A stretch of 39,512 nucleotides of DNA, from positions 1 through 39,512 of the forward strand of contig JADLHS010000426.1 in NCBI GenBank assembly GCA_020848635.1, read 5' to 3'. The DNA comes from Limisphaerales bacterium (GTDB lineage: Bacteria > Verrucomicrobiota > Verrucomicrobiia > Limisphaerales > JADLHS01). Made by a program: the position numbers and the translations under genes. The notes under the pieces are model-generated. The model was not told the DNA's origin. It searched no databases and worked only from the letters and a program-made list of their open reading frames with translations. How positions within the stretch are numbered: position 1 is the first letter of the stretch; every line of letters begins with the position of its first letter. Positions 1-8,982 of the stretch are shown one piece after another.

Positions 1-251
1 AGCACGATGGCATCGGCAGGCGCGGGTGCCGGCGGGCCGGCCGGGCCGGGGCTGATGCGCTTGGGCGCAGGCCGGTCGGGATCATGCACCAACCAGTCGC
101 ACCACGGCAGCTTGGGCGTATCCTTATAGCCAATCACGCCGGAGCCGTCTTTGGCTTTGACCAAGTCATCGGCACGTACAACCGACTGGGTTAGCGCTGC
201 GAGGCAAACAGTCGCGGTAATTGAGGGAAGGAGGAGGAAGTGGCTTTTCAT
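1..251 (-). CDS. DUF1080 (3-keto-disaccharide hydrolase-like) secreted protein, 3' part outside window
   Basis: Only the first 83 codons lie in the window; the gene runs off the left edge. It starts at ATG 251-249 with a signal peptide (basic MKSH, a hydrophobic stretch, then a likely cleavage before ADD near residue 27). The next segment contains GVIGYKDTPKLPWCDW followed by LVHDPDRPAPKRI, which I recognise as the N-terminal part of many Planctomycetes/Verrucomicrobia DUF1080 proteins, a family linked to 3-keto-disaccharide hydrolysis. The visible part ends in a Pro/Ala/Gly linker before the expected beta-sandwich domain. It is divergent from the glycosidase gene that starts at 423, which suggests a shared carbohydrate role. 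No Shine-Dalgarno sequence is visible. The catalytic domain itself is not seen, so function is inferred from the N-terminus only. Confidence 0.7.
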   Translation of the reverse strand, partial: MKSHFLLLPSITATVCLAALTQSVVRADDLVKAKDGSGVIGYKDTPKLPWCDWLVHDPDRPAPKRISPGPAGPPAPAPADAIV

Positions 252-340
252 GTTAAGCGGCGGTTGGCATTTGGTCGTTCACGATCGGCGCGAAATGAGA
301 CGGTTTTCCGCCTCGCGCATCAATTCTAAACTTTGGCTTT

Positions 341-356
341 CTTCTGCAAGCAGAAG
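341..356. promoter_or_regulatory. Short perfect inverted repeat in a divergent promoter region
   Basis: CTTCTGC and GCAGAAG flank a 2-nt centre in the 171-bp region between the divergent DUF1080 and glycosidase genes. Its location fits an operator, but it is short and no regulator can be assigned. No convincing -35/-10 pair was found. Confidence 0.25.
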
Positions 357-422
357 CTGCTTGGGTTTGGCATTGTCGTTCCGGGCGATGACAAGCTCAA
401 GACCGTACAAGACACTTTTGAT

Positions 423-3400
423 ATGCGCACGATTCGGATTCTGATCCTCAGCCTTTTCGCAACGGCGGCCAACGCGGCGGTGGTTTATGACTGTTATACC
501 CCGATCCCGGGCGGCTGGGAAATCCACCTGACGGGAAACAAGAACGCCCTGCACGGCGACCCGACCAAGACCATCGGGGTGGTTTCGGCGAACGGCGGCT
601 ACAACGGTGACCCACGTCAGCATCGTCGCCCGCTGTTTCCAGACTGCGACCGCGGCATGCTCTTTTCAAGCGCGGAACTGAAGCGACTCGAGCGGGTGCC
701 GTTTCGTCCGCTCGTGCTCGCGTACAACGTGCCGCGGTTCCTGTTTGATTATCATGCTGCGGGTGGCTTGCTCGGACACCTGATGCTGGGGTTGCTGGCA
801 AAAGACGGTACCAGCAAGTGGTTTCACCAGTGGTCTGAAATTGACCTCCGGTACGTGGAGGGACGCATGGAATATGAATTGCGCGATCCGTCATTTCCGG
901 GCGTGCGGGTGCGGCTCTCGGCCATCGCGATGTCCGGCTCGGCCGGCTTGCTGGTCGAATTGGCGATTGAAGGATTGCCGAAAGGCACCTCACTGGTCTG
1001 GATGTATGGTGGGGCTTCCGCGTATTTCACCAACTGGGCCATGAATGCTCCGGAGTTCGCGTTTGCGCCAACGCAATGTGGGAAGGATTGGGTTCGTTGG
1101 GAAGACGGCGCGTTCACCCTGACCCGCGCCTTCGACAAGAGCGACATCGTCATGAACGAAGTGTTCGCGGTGGCGCGGCGGCTGCCCGAATGGAAAGCGC
1201 TGATTCAGGGCGGATGTTCCTGGAAAGGAAAGGCTGGCATCGGCGACCCACAGGCGGTGTTGCGTTCACCAGCGGACTTGATCCGGGCGACTCGTTGGCA
1301 ACCACCGGGCGAGCAACCGAATTGTGTCGCGGTGTATCAAGCGGAATTGCCTGCGCGCCGGGCCACCGGTTTCGTGGTGGTGGGAATGGGCGGCAATATC
1401 AAGGAAGCCATCCGCCATCCGCAGGCGGCCAAAAAGGCCGCGCTGGCGAGAAACCGCTCGATCGCCGGGCGAATCGCAACCAAAACTCCGGACGCGCTGC
1501 TGGACGCCGCCATGCCGATGATGGCATTTGCCACGGAGGGCACCTGGGCAGATCAGGCTTACGTTCACGGTGGCTGGTCGTGGCGTTTCGCTTACCTCGG
1601 ATGGCGCAGCCTCTACGGCCCCACTTGCTACGGCTGGACCAATAACGTTGAGAAAACGCTGCGCAATCATGCCCGGTTGAATCGGGTGCCGAAAGGTCCG
1701 GACAAGAGCGCGCTCGGCAGCATGCTCGAATACGACCCCGGCGTTTTCTACAACATGAACGAAGTCTTCCTGGACCAGGTTCGCCACTATTTCGATTACA
1801 CCGGCGACCTGGAACTCATGCGCGAGTTGTATCCCGTTTGCGAAGGCATTCTGCAGTGGGAGGATCGGCGGCTTCGTCCAGGCGAGGAGCCGCTTTACGA
1901 AAACGCGCTCAACACCTGGATCAGCGACCAGCACTGGTACACCCGCGCGCAATGCACCCAAGCCTCCGCCTACATGCTCGGCGCCAATACGTTCATGGCG
2001 GATCTGGCGACCCGGCTGGGCAAAGACCCAACGCCGTTCCGCGAACGCGCCGCCGCGATCCGGGACGCCATGCAGCGCAAGCTGTGGCTGCCCCAGCAAG
2101 GTGTGTTTGCCGAATACCTCGACACCTTGGGAGACCGCATGCTGCATTCCGAACCGGAATTACCGACCATCTACCATTCCGCCGAGTTTGGGGCCGCCAG
2201 CCCCACGCAGATCTTCCAAATGCTGCAATGGGCGCACAACCACTTGCCCAGCGTCTCGACTCCCAATCGTGGAAAACTTTATTTCAGCTCGAACTGGTAT
2301 CCCAACATGGCGCGGTCCTACACCCACTCGACCTATGAAATGGCCTACGCCGAAGAGCTAAACTTTGCGCTCACGCATTATCTGGCCGGCCTATCCGATG
2401 ATGCTTACGCAATCATTCGGGCCTGTCTCTGCGGGATTTTCAACGGCCCGACGCCCGGCGGTCTGGCCTGTCACTCTTATACCGACGGCCGGCAGCGGGC
2501 GAACGACGAATTCGCCGACGCCATCAGCATGTGGGGGCGAACGATCACGGAGGGCTTGTTCGGCATTGTGCCGCAGCGCGCAGATGGGATCGTCACCTTG
2601 TCACCGCAGTTTCCGGCAGACTGGCCGGAAGCAGCCATTCGCACACCGCAATTCTCCTACAAATGGCGGCGGGGGGTAAGCGAAACCGAAATCGAATGGA
2701 CTTCGCCGGTGACCACGAAAGTGCGACTTCGTTTGCCATTCCGTTCCCGTGAGGTCGAGGGCGTCCGTGCGAACGGCCGGAAAATTGATTTTGCCATCGA
2801 GACCGGCAACGGCTTGAACTGGTTGATGCTGCAAACACCACCCACGCGCAAAGGCTCGCTGGCGATCAAATGGAAACCCTCAACTCAAGGCTCGGATGCG
2901 CTACCCGCCACGCTCGCCCTGGCACAACTCACGACGGTATCGCCGACCGATTCAGCCAGCGGACTGACGCCGACCAAAGTGTGGTCCGCACCGAAGGTGC
3001 CCGCCCGCGATTTGAACTACTGGACCGCGCTGGACCTGCGCCCGCTGTTCAACGCCTCCGTGCCGGAGGTGATGCAGCGGGTTCATGCGGCCGTCAAGCC
3101 GCCAGCCGCACCCGCTAGTCCTGTGAACACGGCCTATTACAAGGACCATCTGGTCGCACCGTTTGTCAGTCCAAAACCGTCCGATGATGCGTGGCGCAAA
3201 AAGGTCGAGGCCGACGGCATGGCTTGGACTGCGGACGGGATTCCGTTCCTCAGCTCGAAGGAAGGTCCGAACATTGCCGTCGTCACCCGTGCGGCCGTCT
3301 TCCCTCAAACGCTGACCGTGCCCGTAAGCCAATCCGGCAAGACTTTGTACTTAATGATCAGCGGCACGACGTTCGCGATGCAGAGCCACGTTCCCAACCT

Positions 3401-3713
3401 GCGCGTGACGCTGCGGTATGAGGATGGAAAATCTGAATCCCTCGAACTCGTCAATCCCACTGGCATCGGTGACTGCTGGAACCAATATCGCTATCACGAC
3501 ACCGCGGCGAACGGGTTTGAAAACATCGGCGGACGATCCGGACCAGCGGGTTCTGCCGCGGTTCCGGACCTGACCAAGCCCGTCGCGGTGGATACCGAAG
3601 CACATCTCGTCGCGCTCGATTTGCAGCCGGGCAAGGCATTGCGGGAATTGGTGCTGGAGGCGGTCGCGAACGACGTGATTTTCGGCCTCATGGGCGCCAC
3701 GATCCTCAAATAG
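423..3713 (+). CDS. Secreted DUF4450-type six-hairpin glycosidase-like protein
   Basis: This is a 1096-residue exported protein. I chose the ATG at 423 over an upstream in-frame start at 333 because it opens a clean signal peptide (MRTIRILILSLFATAANA, AxA-type cleavage). The middle of the protein (about residues 360-760) reads like an (alpha/alpha)6 barrel of the glycogen-debranching/rhamnosidase kind, with aromatic-rich segments such as HGGWSWRFAYLGWRSLYGP and WISDQHWYTRAQC and paired acidic residues. The N-terminal part is a beta-sandwich and the C-terminal 250 residues look like accessory beta domains. The layout matches DUF4450 proteins, which often sit in polysaccharide-use loci. It faces the beta-helix gene convergently, with 36 nt between the stops. 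The substrate cannot be read from sequence. No Shine-Dalgarno sequence is visible. Confidence 0.75.
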   Translation: MRTIRILILSLFATAANAAVVYDCYTPIPGGWEIHLTGNKNALHGDPTKTIGVVSANGGYNGDPRQHRRPLFPDCDRGMLFSSAELKRLERVPFRPLVLAYNVPRFLFDYHAAGGLLGHLMLGLLAKDGTSKWFHQWSEIDLRYVEGRMEYELRDPSFPGVRVRLSAIAMSGSAGLLVELAIEGLPKGTSLVWMYGGASAYFTNWAMNAPEFAFAPTQCGKDWVRWEDGAFTLTRAFDKSDIVMNEVFAVARRLPEWKALIQGGCSWKGKAGIGDPQAVLRSPADLIRATRWQPPGEQPNCVAVYQAELPARRATGFVVVGMGGNIKEAIRHPQAAKKAALARNRSIAGRIATKTPDALLDAAMPMMAFATEGTWADQAYVHGGWSWRFAYLGWRSLYGPTCYGWTNNVEKTLRNHARLNRVPKGPDKSALGSMLEYDPGVFYNMNEVFLDQVRHYFDYTGDLELMRELYPVCEGILQWEDRRLRPGEEPLYENALNTWISDQHWYTRAQCTQASAYMLGANTFMADLATRLGKDPTPFRERAAAIRDAMQRKLWLPQQGVFAEYLDTLGDRMLHSEPELPTIYHSAEFGAASPTQIFQMLQWAHNHLPSVSTPNRGKLYFSSNWYPNMARSYTHSTYEMAYAEELNFALTHYLAGLSDDAYAIIRACLCGIFNGPTPGGLACHSYTDGRQRANDEFADAISMWGRTITEGLFGIVPQRADGIVTLSPQFPADWPEAAIRTPQFSYKWRRGVSETEIEWTSPVTTKVRLRLPFRSREVEGVRANGRKIDFAIETGNGLNWLMLQTPPTRKGSLAIKWKPSTQGSDALPATLALAQLTTVSPTDSASGLTPTKVWSAPKVPARDLNYWTALDLRPLFNASVPEVMQRVHAAVKPPAAPASPVNTAYYKDHLVAPFVSPKPSDDAWRKKVEADGMAWTADGIPFLSSKEGPNIAVVTRAAVFPQTLTVPVSQSGKTLYLMISGTTFAMQSHVPNLRVTLRYEDGKSESLELVNPTGIGDCWNQYRYHDTAANGFENIGGRSGPAGSAAVPDLTKPVAVDTEAHLVALDLQPGKALRELVLEAVANDVIFGLMGATILK

Positions 3714-3749
3714 CAGCGAGCGGGCGGCGGGCGTGTCTTGCGAGTTGCG

Positions 3750-5687
3750 CTACCTGTTCAGGATCCGCACATCCGCTTCCTGAACTTGGTTGGTTTCCGC
3801 CTGCACCAGATTACCTGCAAGAGTCGCGGAGGTTGCTCCGCGAAACGAAAGCCCCGTCTGGCTCGCAGCGATCGTGTTGCCCGTCAGACTGACGCCCCCC
3901 GTGTCGCGACACTCAATGGCGCAGCGGGCGCCCGATATGGAGTTGGCGCTCAGCGCGATTCCCTCGCTGCGGGTTACGGTGATTCCATTGGCGAAGCAGT
4001 TCACGATATTGCCGGTCACGGTTCCGGTTTTGACTCCCTGCAGCACGATACCGGTCCGGTTGTTCTTTTGCAGGCCGCGGAGCGTGTTGCCTGTGATACT
4101 GACATCTTCGCAATCCTGGGCCGCGAGGCCCCACCCAACCGTCTCGTCGAAAGTATTGCCGCTGATCGAGACCTGACGGCAGCGGTTCAGATACGCGTGG
4201 GTCAATCCGATGCGGGTGACAGATTCTTCCTGCATGCTCTGATTATCGGCGATGATCACCCGCTGGATGAAGGCCGCGTCGTCATCGCAACCGCGCGCGA
4301 TATTCTTTTCCGCCAGTTCAGACCGGGCGGGATCATTCCTGTCGCCGCCAAGCGTGATGGGGGCGCGCCAGTTGCGAAAATAGTTTCTGGTGATCTTCAC
4401 GTCCCGGATCGCGACATCACTCTGAGCCAGCGGATCCGATGACGCGACCGGCTCTCCTGGCCGGATGTAAATGCATTTGTCGGCCCCGGCGCAGGAAATG
4501 TCATTTTCCGAAAAAGTGATGCCCCGGCAGTTGCCTTCCGCATAAAAAAATGCCCCGCGTCCGGGCGCCCGCCCCGTGCAGGAATTGTTCGTGAACCGGA
4601 TATCGCGCGAGTAATTTTTCCGGGGGCCACTGGCAACCAACGGAGGCAGGTTCAAATATATTCCGGAATACACCTTGTCCGGCAATTGGGCTTCCGGCGC
4701 CTCCATGGTGTCGTAAACGTTGATGTAATTATGGTCAATGATCATGTCGTAGGCCGGCGAGTTGCCCGCGGAGTTGGTTGCGGGCCGGCCGTCCATCCGG
4801 ATGAATTGTGCTCCAATGAAAGTGCAATGAATCAACTCGACCTGCTCCATGAAATGGCCGGTGCTGCGGAAGAAGGTGGTCCAGGCCTTGGACTGGCCCC
4901 GGGCTTCGATGCAGTAGTGATTAATGTCGATGAATTTTGCCGGCCCGGCCATCACCGGTCCCTGGTCAATGTCTATCGCGGTGAACGTGTCCGTGATCCA
5001 CAGGGTGTGCGCGTAAACGTTCAGCCAGGCGCCTTTCACCTCTAGCCCGGTGCGGAAAGGCCGATAAAAGGACTTACGTTCGATTGTGTTGCCGGGGCTG
5101 TTGATGTTGACTTTACGAACCACAGGATCCGCCGACCAGCGCCCGGCTTCGCTGGCAGCCGCATCCAGGAAGATCGCCGTCTTCAAGGGCTGCTGCTCCC
5201 ATTCCGGGTGGAATGTCGTGTCATAATCTGACGCGCCGATGAACAGGTCGCGCACGGTACTGCCGGTGTGCCGAAGACGCACGGTGCTCGCCACCTCACG
5301 GTTCAGTTGCAAAATGCGCGTGGCATTCAGGTCGGCCCCGGCGATGGTTTGATGGGAATGAGTCGTCTCAATGGACGCCTGCCACTCTGGCGCCGCCCCA
5401 TCGAAACAATACTGGCCCGGCGGGAAGTAGATCAGGCATTTCGGTCCGGTGTTGGTGGACGTCATGATGGCCTTCATGCGCAGGCTGTTCCGCCGGGCGA
5501 TGGCCGGTTCAACCGCCGCGGTGGCAGTGATGGGCTCGCGGACGTACACGCCGTCCGCTTGCGTCACATTGATGAACGCGGGCGAGTTGGATTGCAGGAC
5601 GGATGGGCTGATGCTCAGGTTATCGGCTGCCTCGGATCGTGTTACGGTCAGGCTTGTGAATAGAAGAAAGCAAAAAAGGGATTTCAT
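3750..5687 (-). CDS. Secreted right-handed parallel beta-helix protein (pectate-lyase-like fold)
   Basis: This is a 645-residue exported protein. The ATG at 5687 gives a good signal peptide (MKSLFCFLLFTSLTVTRSEA) and is preferred over an in-frame start 30 nt upstream. From about residue 200 the sequence is built of irregular 20-25 residue coils with Asn ladders typical of PbH1 repeats: ITGNTLRG, SITGNT, VTGNIVNCFANGITV, LTGNTIA, LAGNLV. The N-terminal segment has a pectate-lyase-superfamily feel (YFPPGQY). Proteins of this fold are often polysaccharide lyases, epimerases or glycosidases, but no catalytic set is obvious, so the exact activity is open. It is convergent with the DUF4450 protein, and together with the DUF1080 gene this suggests a small carbohydrate-handling locus. 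Confidence 0.75.
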   Translation of the reverse strand: MKSLFCFLLFTSLTVTRSEAADNLSISPSVLQSNSPAFINVTQADGVYVREPITATAAVEPAIARRNSLRMKAIMTSTNTGPKCLIYFPPGQYCFDGAAPEWQASIETTHSHQTIAGADLNATRILQLNREVASTVRLRHTGSTVRDLFIGASDYDTTFHPEWEQQPLKTAIFLDAAASEAGRWSADPVVRKVNINSPGNTIERKSFYRPFRTGLEVKGAWLNVYAHTLWITDTFTAIDIDQGPVMAGPAKFIDINHYCIEARGQSKAWTTFFRSTGHFMEQVELIHCTFIGAQFIRMDGRPATNSAGNSPAYDMIIDHNYINVYDTMEAPEAQLPDKVYSGIYLNLPPLVASGPRKNYSRDIRFTNNSCTGRAPGRGAFFYAEGNCRGITFSENDISCAGADKCIYIRPGEPVASSDPLAQSDVAIRDVKITRNYFRNWRAPITLGGDRNDPARSELAEKNIARGCDDDAAFIQRVIIADNQSMQEESVTRIGLTHAYLNRCRQVSISGNTFDETVGWGLAAQDCEDVSITGNTLRGLQKNNRTGIVLQGVKTGTVTGNIVNCFANGITVTRSEGIALSANSISGARCAIECRDTGGVSLTGNTIAASQTGLSFRGATSATLAGNLVQAETNQVQEADVRILNR

Positions 5688-5987
5688 GCTGCGTCCCCAA
5701 AGGTGTGTGGTTTGCATTCGTCACGGCGGCGAAAACCACAACTTGCGAAATTCGGGCACTGCGGGTCAATGATCAAACCCTCGCCCAGTGGCGTGTTCCT
5801 GCTTTGCGGCCTAGACGCAGTTCTTCGTGTACCCCAAAAGTCGAGCAGCCTTGAGGGGGGACGCGACATCCAATCGGGCCGGCAAATCACCCGGTGCGAA
5901 TGGCCCGAACAAATGCAGCTTGTTGTGGTGGCCTCCCCGGCATACCCCAATGGCGGCGCCCCTAGAAAGTGGCTTCGGCAGTCGGCT
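5688..5987. other. 300-bp intergenic stretch
   Basis: This lies between the start of the beta-helix gene and the stop of the D-Ala-D-Ala carboxypeptidase gene, both on the minus strand. Frames are open in places on both strands, but none gives a gene-like product. I see no tRNA, clear terminator or strong repeat. It presumably contains the beta-helix promoter. Confidence 0.5.
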
Positions 5988-6989
5988 CTACTTCTTCTTG
6001 GCGGCGACTGGCGCGGCGGGCGGTTGGATAACCAGCGCCGCGTTTCCCGACCCGGCGGCCGGCAATGCGGCAAAACCCTTGGCCAGCAGTTCGGCCGCTT
6101 TGGCGTCGCGCACCTTCAAAGTGGCGCTGTCGAAAACAATCGCAATGACGCGCTGGCCATGCCGCGCCGCAGTGACCGCAATGGAAAACCCCGAGGCCAT
6201 GATGTAACCGGTCTTTAATCCATCGCAGCCCTCCACGTGTCCGAGCAGATGGTTGTGGGTGCGCATGATCACCGTCTTGCCGGCGACATTCGGGCGAAAG
6301 GGTCGTTCGCGGGTGGCGGTGTACCGCAAGGTTTCGGGGTGCTTGAGCAACTGGTGGCACAGGATCGCCAAGTCGCGCGCCGTGGTGACGTCATTTTCCT
6401 GTCCCTTGCCCGGCGGTAACCCATGAACCGAGTGGAACACGGTGCTGTTCATGCCCAGCTCCTTGGCCCGTTGGTTCATGAGTTCGACGAAGGCATCCGT
6501 GCTGCCCGCAACTTTTTCCGCCAGCGCCACCGCCACGTCGTTGGCCGACTGGATCATCAACGCGTACAACATCTCATCGACGGTGAAACTTTCCTTGTCC
6601 GCCAGCCACACCCGCGAGCCACCGGTATGCGAGGCTTTGGCACTCACAGGCACCTGGTCTTCCAGGGAAAGTTGCTTTTGTTCAATCTTTTCAAGGATGA
6701 TCAGCAGGTCCATCAGTTTCAAAACACTGGCCGGATAACCCTTCGCGTCCGCCTGATCTTCGTAGAGGACCTTGCCGGTGGCGGCATCCAAAACAATGGC
6801 CCCCAGCCAGGGATCACGGGAAATGGGCTGGCGGCGCACGGACTTAGCCGGCGGCGCGGTGGCGGCGGGTTTGGCGGCGGCTTTGGCGGCGGGTTTGGGG
6901 GTGGTCGCGGCGGCAACGTTAGCGGTTGGTTGGTTCGCCAAGAGCAGCACCAGCAGGCCAGGGATAAACCAATTCGTGGGCTTCATCAT
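5988..6989 (-). CDS. D-alanyl-D-alanine carboxypeptidase (S11 family)
   Basis: This is a 333-residue periplasmic penicillin-binding protein that trims the terminal D-Ala of peptidoglycan stem peptides. All three family motifs are present: SxxK as SVLK (Ser88/Lys91), SxN as SAN (148-150), and KTG in LKTGYIM (about 259-261). The start is ATG 6989, or the adjacent ATG 6986; a GAAG lies just upstream. A signal peptide (KPTNWFIPGLLVLLLA) is followed by an Ala/Pro/Lys-rich spacer before the catalytic domain. The longer in-frame reading to 7292 has no signal-peptide logic. The protein ends soon after the catalytic domain in APVAAKKK, without the C-terminal beta domain and amphipathic anchor of DacA/PBP5, so it is closer to short DacF/PBP7-like enzymes. 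It is divergent from the sugar dehydrogenase gene. Confidence 0.9.
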   Translation of the reverse strand: MMKPTNWFIPGLLVLLLANQPTANVAAATTPKPAAKAAAKPAATAPPAKSVRRQPISRDPWLGAIVLDAATGKVLYEDQADAKGYPASVLKLMDLLIILEKIEQKQLSLEDQVPVSAKASHTGGSRVWLADKESFTVDEMLYALMIQSANDVAVALAEKVAGSTDAFVELMNQRAKELGMNSTVFHSVHGLPPGKGQENDVTTARDLAILCHQLLKHPETLRYTATRERPFRPNVAGKTVIMRTHNHLLGHVEGCDGLKTGYIMASGFSIAVTAARHGQRVIAIVFDSATLKVRDAKAAELLAKGFAALPAAGSGNAALVIQPPAAPVAAKKK

Positions 6990-7254
6990 TTTCTTCAAAG
7001 CTAAAATCAAAACGGCCGCCAGCATCTGCGTGCCCACAGTAACGGTCAAGCCCGCAACGCGCTTTTCAATGTCCAAGCCCGATAATCCCCGACCGCGTTC
7101 AGGCTTCGCTTGAAAGGAACTTCCCGGCGCGCTTGAAAAAACGGGAACCTTTCCGTTGGTTATTCCTCCTACCCACATGCGATTAATCACGCAATGCCGG
7201 CGAACTGAACGAAGGCGACTGTCTATTGGTTGGAACAAACCCGGAGGTGGAATC

Positions 7255-8862
7255 ATGAATTCCGCGTTTGGCACCCTCTCGGTCTCGCTCATGCTAATTG
7301 CCTGCCGCGTGGCCCAAGGGGGCCTCTACCTGCCGTCCATTACGAACGGCGACATCGCCATCCTCCTGCAACCCATTGCGACCGGTTTGGCCGCACCCGA
7401 TTACGCCATCAGCCCACCAGGCGACCCCAACCGCCTCTTCGTAGTGGAGCAGAACGGGTTGCTACGCATCATCCAGAACGGAACATTGCTGCCCGGGTCG
7501 GCGCTCGATCTGCAGAACCGCGTACAACCGCCACTCAACCCTGCCAACGCCAATGACGAACGCGGTTTCCTCGGTCTGGCCTTCCATCCCGGCTTCAACA
7601 CCCCGGCCAGCCCCGGTTTTCGTACGCTCTACACCTATAACAGTGAGATGATCCCGGCTGGAACGACGCCCACTTACCCGGCGCCGAATGCGGCGCCGAA
7701 CAATTACAAAAACGTCGTCAACGAATGGAAAATTTCCGCCACGGACGCCAATGTTGTCGATCCGGTTTCCCGCCGGGAGGTGATCTCGTTCGGCAAGAAT
7801 GCAAACAATCATAATGGCGGCACCATAACTTTCGGACCCGACGGCTATTTGTATCTTGGCTTGGGCGACGGCGGCAACGCCAATGATGTCGGAGCGAGCC
7901 ATATCGAGCCGGGCGGCAACGCCCAGAACCTGAGCACTCCGCTTGGCAAAATGTTGCGGTTCGACCCGCTGAACCCAGCCCTCACGGCTGCCAGCCCCGA
8001 TCTGGTGAGCGCCAACGGCCAGTATCGCATCCCGGTAAGCAATCCGTTCCAAGGGGCCGGCCAGGTACCGGAAATCTACGCGTACGGATTGCGCAACCCC
8101 TATCGCTTTTCGTTTGACCGTGCCAGTGGCGACCTGATTCTGGCGGACGTTGGCCAGAACAACATCGAGGAGATTGATCGCATCGTGCTAGGCGGCAACT
8201 ACGGTTGGGCAATTAAAGAAGGGGAGTTTCTTTTCGATCGAATGAACGGCACCATTGGGTCGCCTCCGGGTAATCGCAGCCCAGGGAGTCCGGCGGGGCT
8301 CAACGATCCGATTGTCGGCAGCTTCGGGACCCTGGAGTACGATCACGGTGATGGCATCTCCATCACCGGCGGATTCATCTATCGCGGAACCGCGATCCCG
8401 GCGCTGTATGGGAAGTACGTTTTCGGCGATCTCGCGATTCGGAACGCCCCTCCGCGTGTGGATGGCCGGCTCTTTTACGCCGACCTTCAGACCGGGCTGA
8501 TCAAGACGATTCCCCTGCCCCAGTTCACAACGGGCATTTTGCCGAACGGCCTTACCGTGCACGGTTTTGGCGAAGACGCGCAGGGCGAACTCTACGCGCT
8601 GGTGACCAACACATCGGCCAACGGGACCGGCGGAATCGTTTACAAGTTCGTTGCGGTGGGCCTGGCTTTGCAACCGTCGGGCAACGTGTTGGACATTTCC
8701 TGGCCGGCCACCGGTGCCAGACTGGAAACACAGACCAACAGTCCGAGTACGAGTCTTGGGACAAACTGGGTCACCGTGCCGGGTTCGGCGACGACCAATC
8801 GGGTCGTCGTGCCAATTGACCCGGCCAATGGCAGCGTGTTTTATCGGCTGGCCTTACCATGA
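7255..8862 (+). CDS. PQQ-dependent sugar (aldose) dehydrogenase-like secreted protein
   Basis: This 535-residue protein belongs to the soluble glucose/sorbosone dehydrogenase family (six-bladed propeller, YliI/GSDH type). The start ATG 7255 has a strong GGAGG 7 nt upstream and opens a signal peptide (MNSAFGTLSVSLMLIACRV). Diagnostic segments are LFVVEQNGLLRII, RGFLGLAFHPGF, the likely active-site region NNHNGGTITFGPDGYLYLG, LGDGGNANDVG, YAYGLRNPYRFSFD and DVGQNNIEEID. Family members oxidise sugars in the periplasm with bound PQQ, but many relatives are uncharacterised. The last 70 or so residues leave the propeller and form a separate module ending VFYRLALP, resembling the C-terminal module of the neighbouring secreted protein at 8983. 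No c-type haem motif CxxCH was seen. Confidence 0.85.
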   Translation: MNSAFGTLSVSLMLIACRVAQGGLYLPSITNGDIAILLQPIATGLAAPDYAISPPGDPNRLFVVEQNGLLRIIQNGTLLPGSALDLQNRVQPPLNPANANDERGFLGLAFHPGFNTPASPGFRTLYTYNSEMIPAGTTPTYPAPNAAPNNYKNVVNEWKISATDANVVDPVSRREVISFGKNANNHNGGTITFGPDGYLYLGLGDGGNANDVGASHIEPGGNAQNLSTPLGKMLRFDPLNPALTAASPDLVSANGQYRIPVSNPFQGAGQVPEIYAYGLRNPYRFSFDRASGDLILADVGQNNIEEIDRIVLGGNYGWAIKEGEFLFDRMNGTIGSPPGNRSPGSPAGLNDPIVGSFGTLEYDHGDGISITGGFIYRGTAIPALYGKYVFGDLAIRNAPPRVDGRLFYADLQTGLIKTIPLPQFTTGILPNGLTVHGFGEDAQGELYALVTNTSANGTGGIVYKFVAVGLALQPSGNVLDISWPATGARLETQTNSPSTSLGTNWVTVPGSATTNRVVVPIDPANGSVFYRLALP

Positions 8863-8982
8863 CAAATGCCCCGATTCGCCGGGCAACACCACGGAAACGG
8901 CGGGCCAACGAGTAGGCTCAACCAATGGGCCGTGGTCTTTAGCCAAGTTAACCAACCTAGTCACTCTTGGCTTGGCCAAATC

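Noticed and set aside
3738-4442. 234-codon plus-strand frame opposite the beta-helix gene
   Set aside because: It is antisense to a clear PbH1-repeat protein and shows no coding logic of its own.
6423-7004. 193-codon plus-strand frame with Gly-rich repeats
   Set aside because: It is antisense to the D-Ala-D-Ala carboxypeptidase; the Gly run is the complement of its Ala/Pro/Lys linker.
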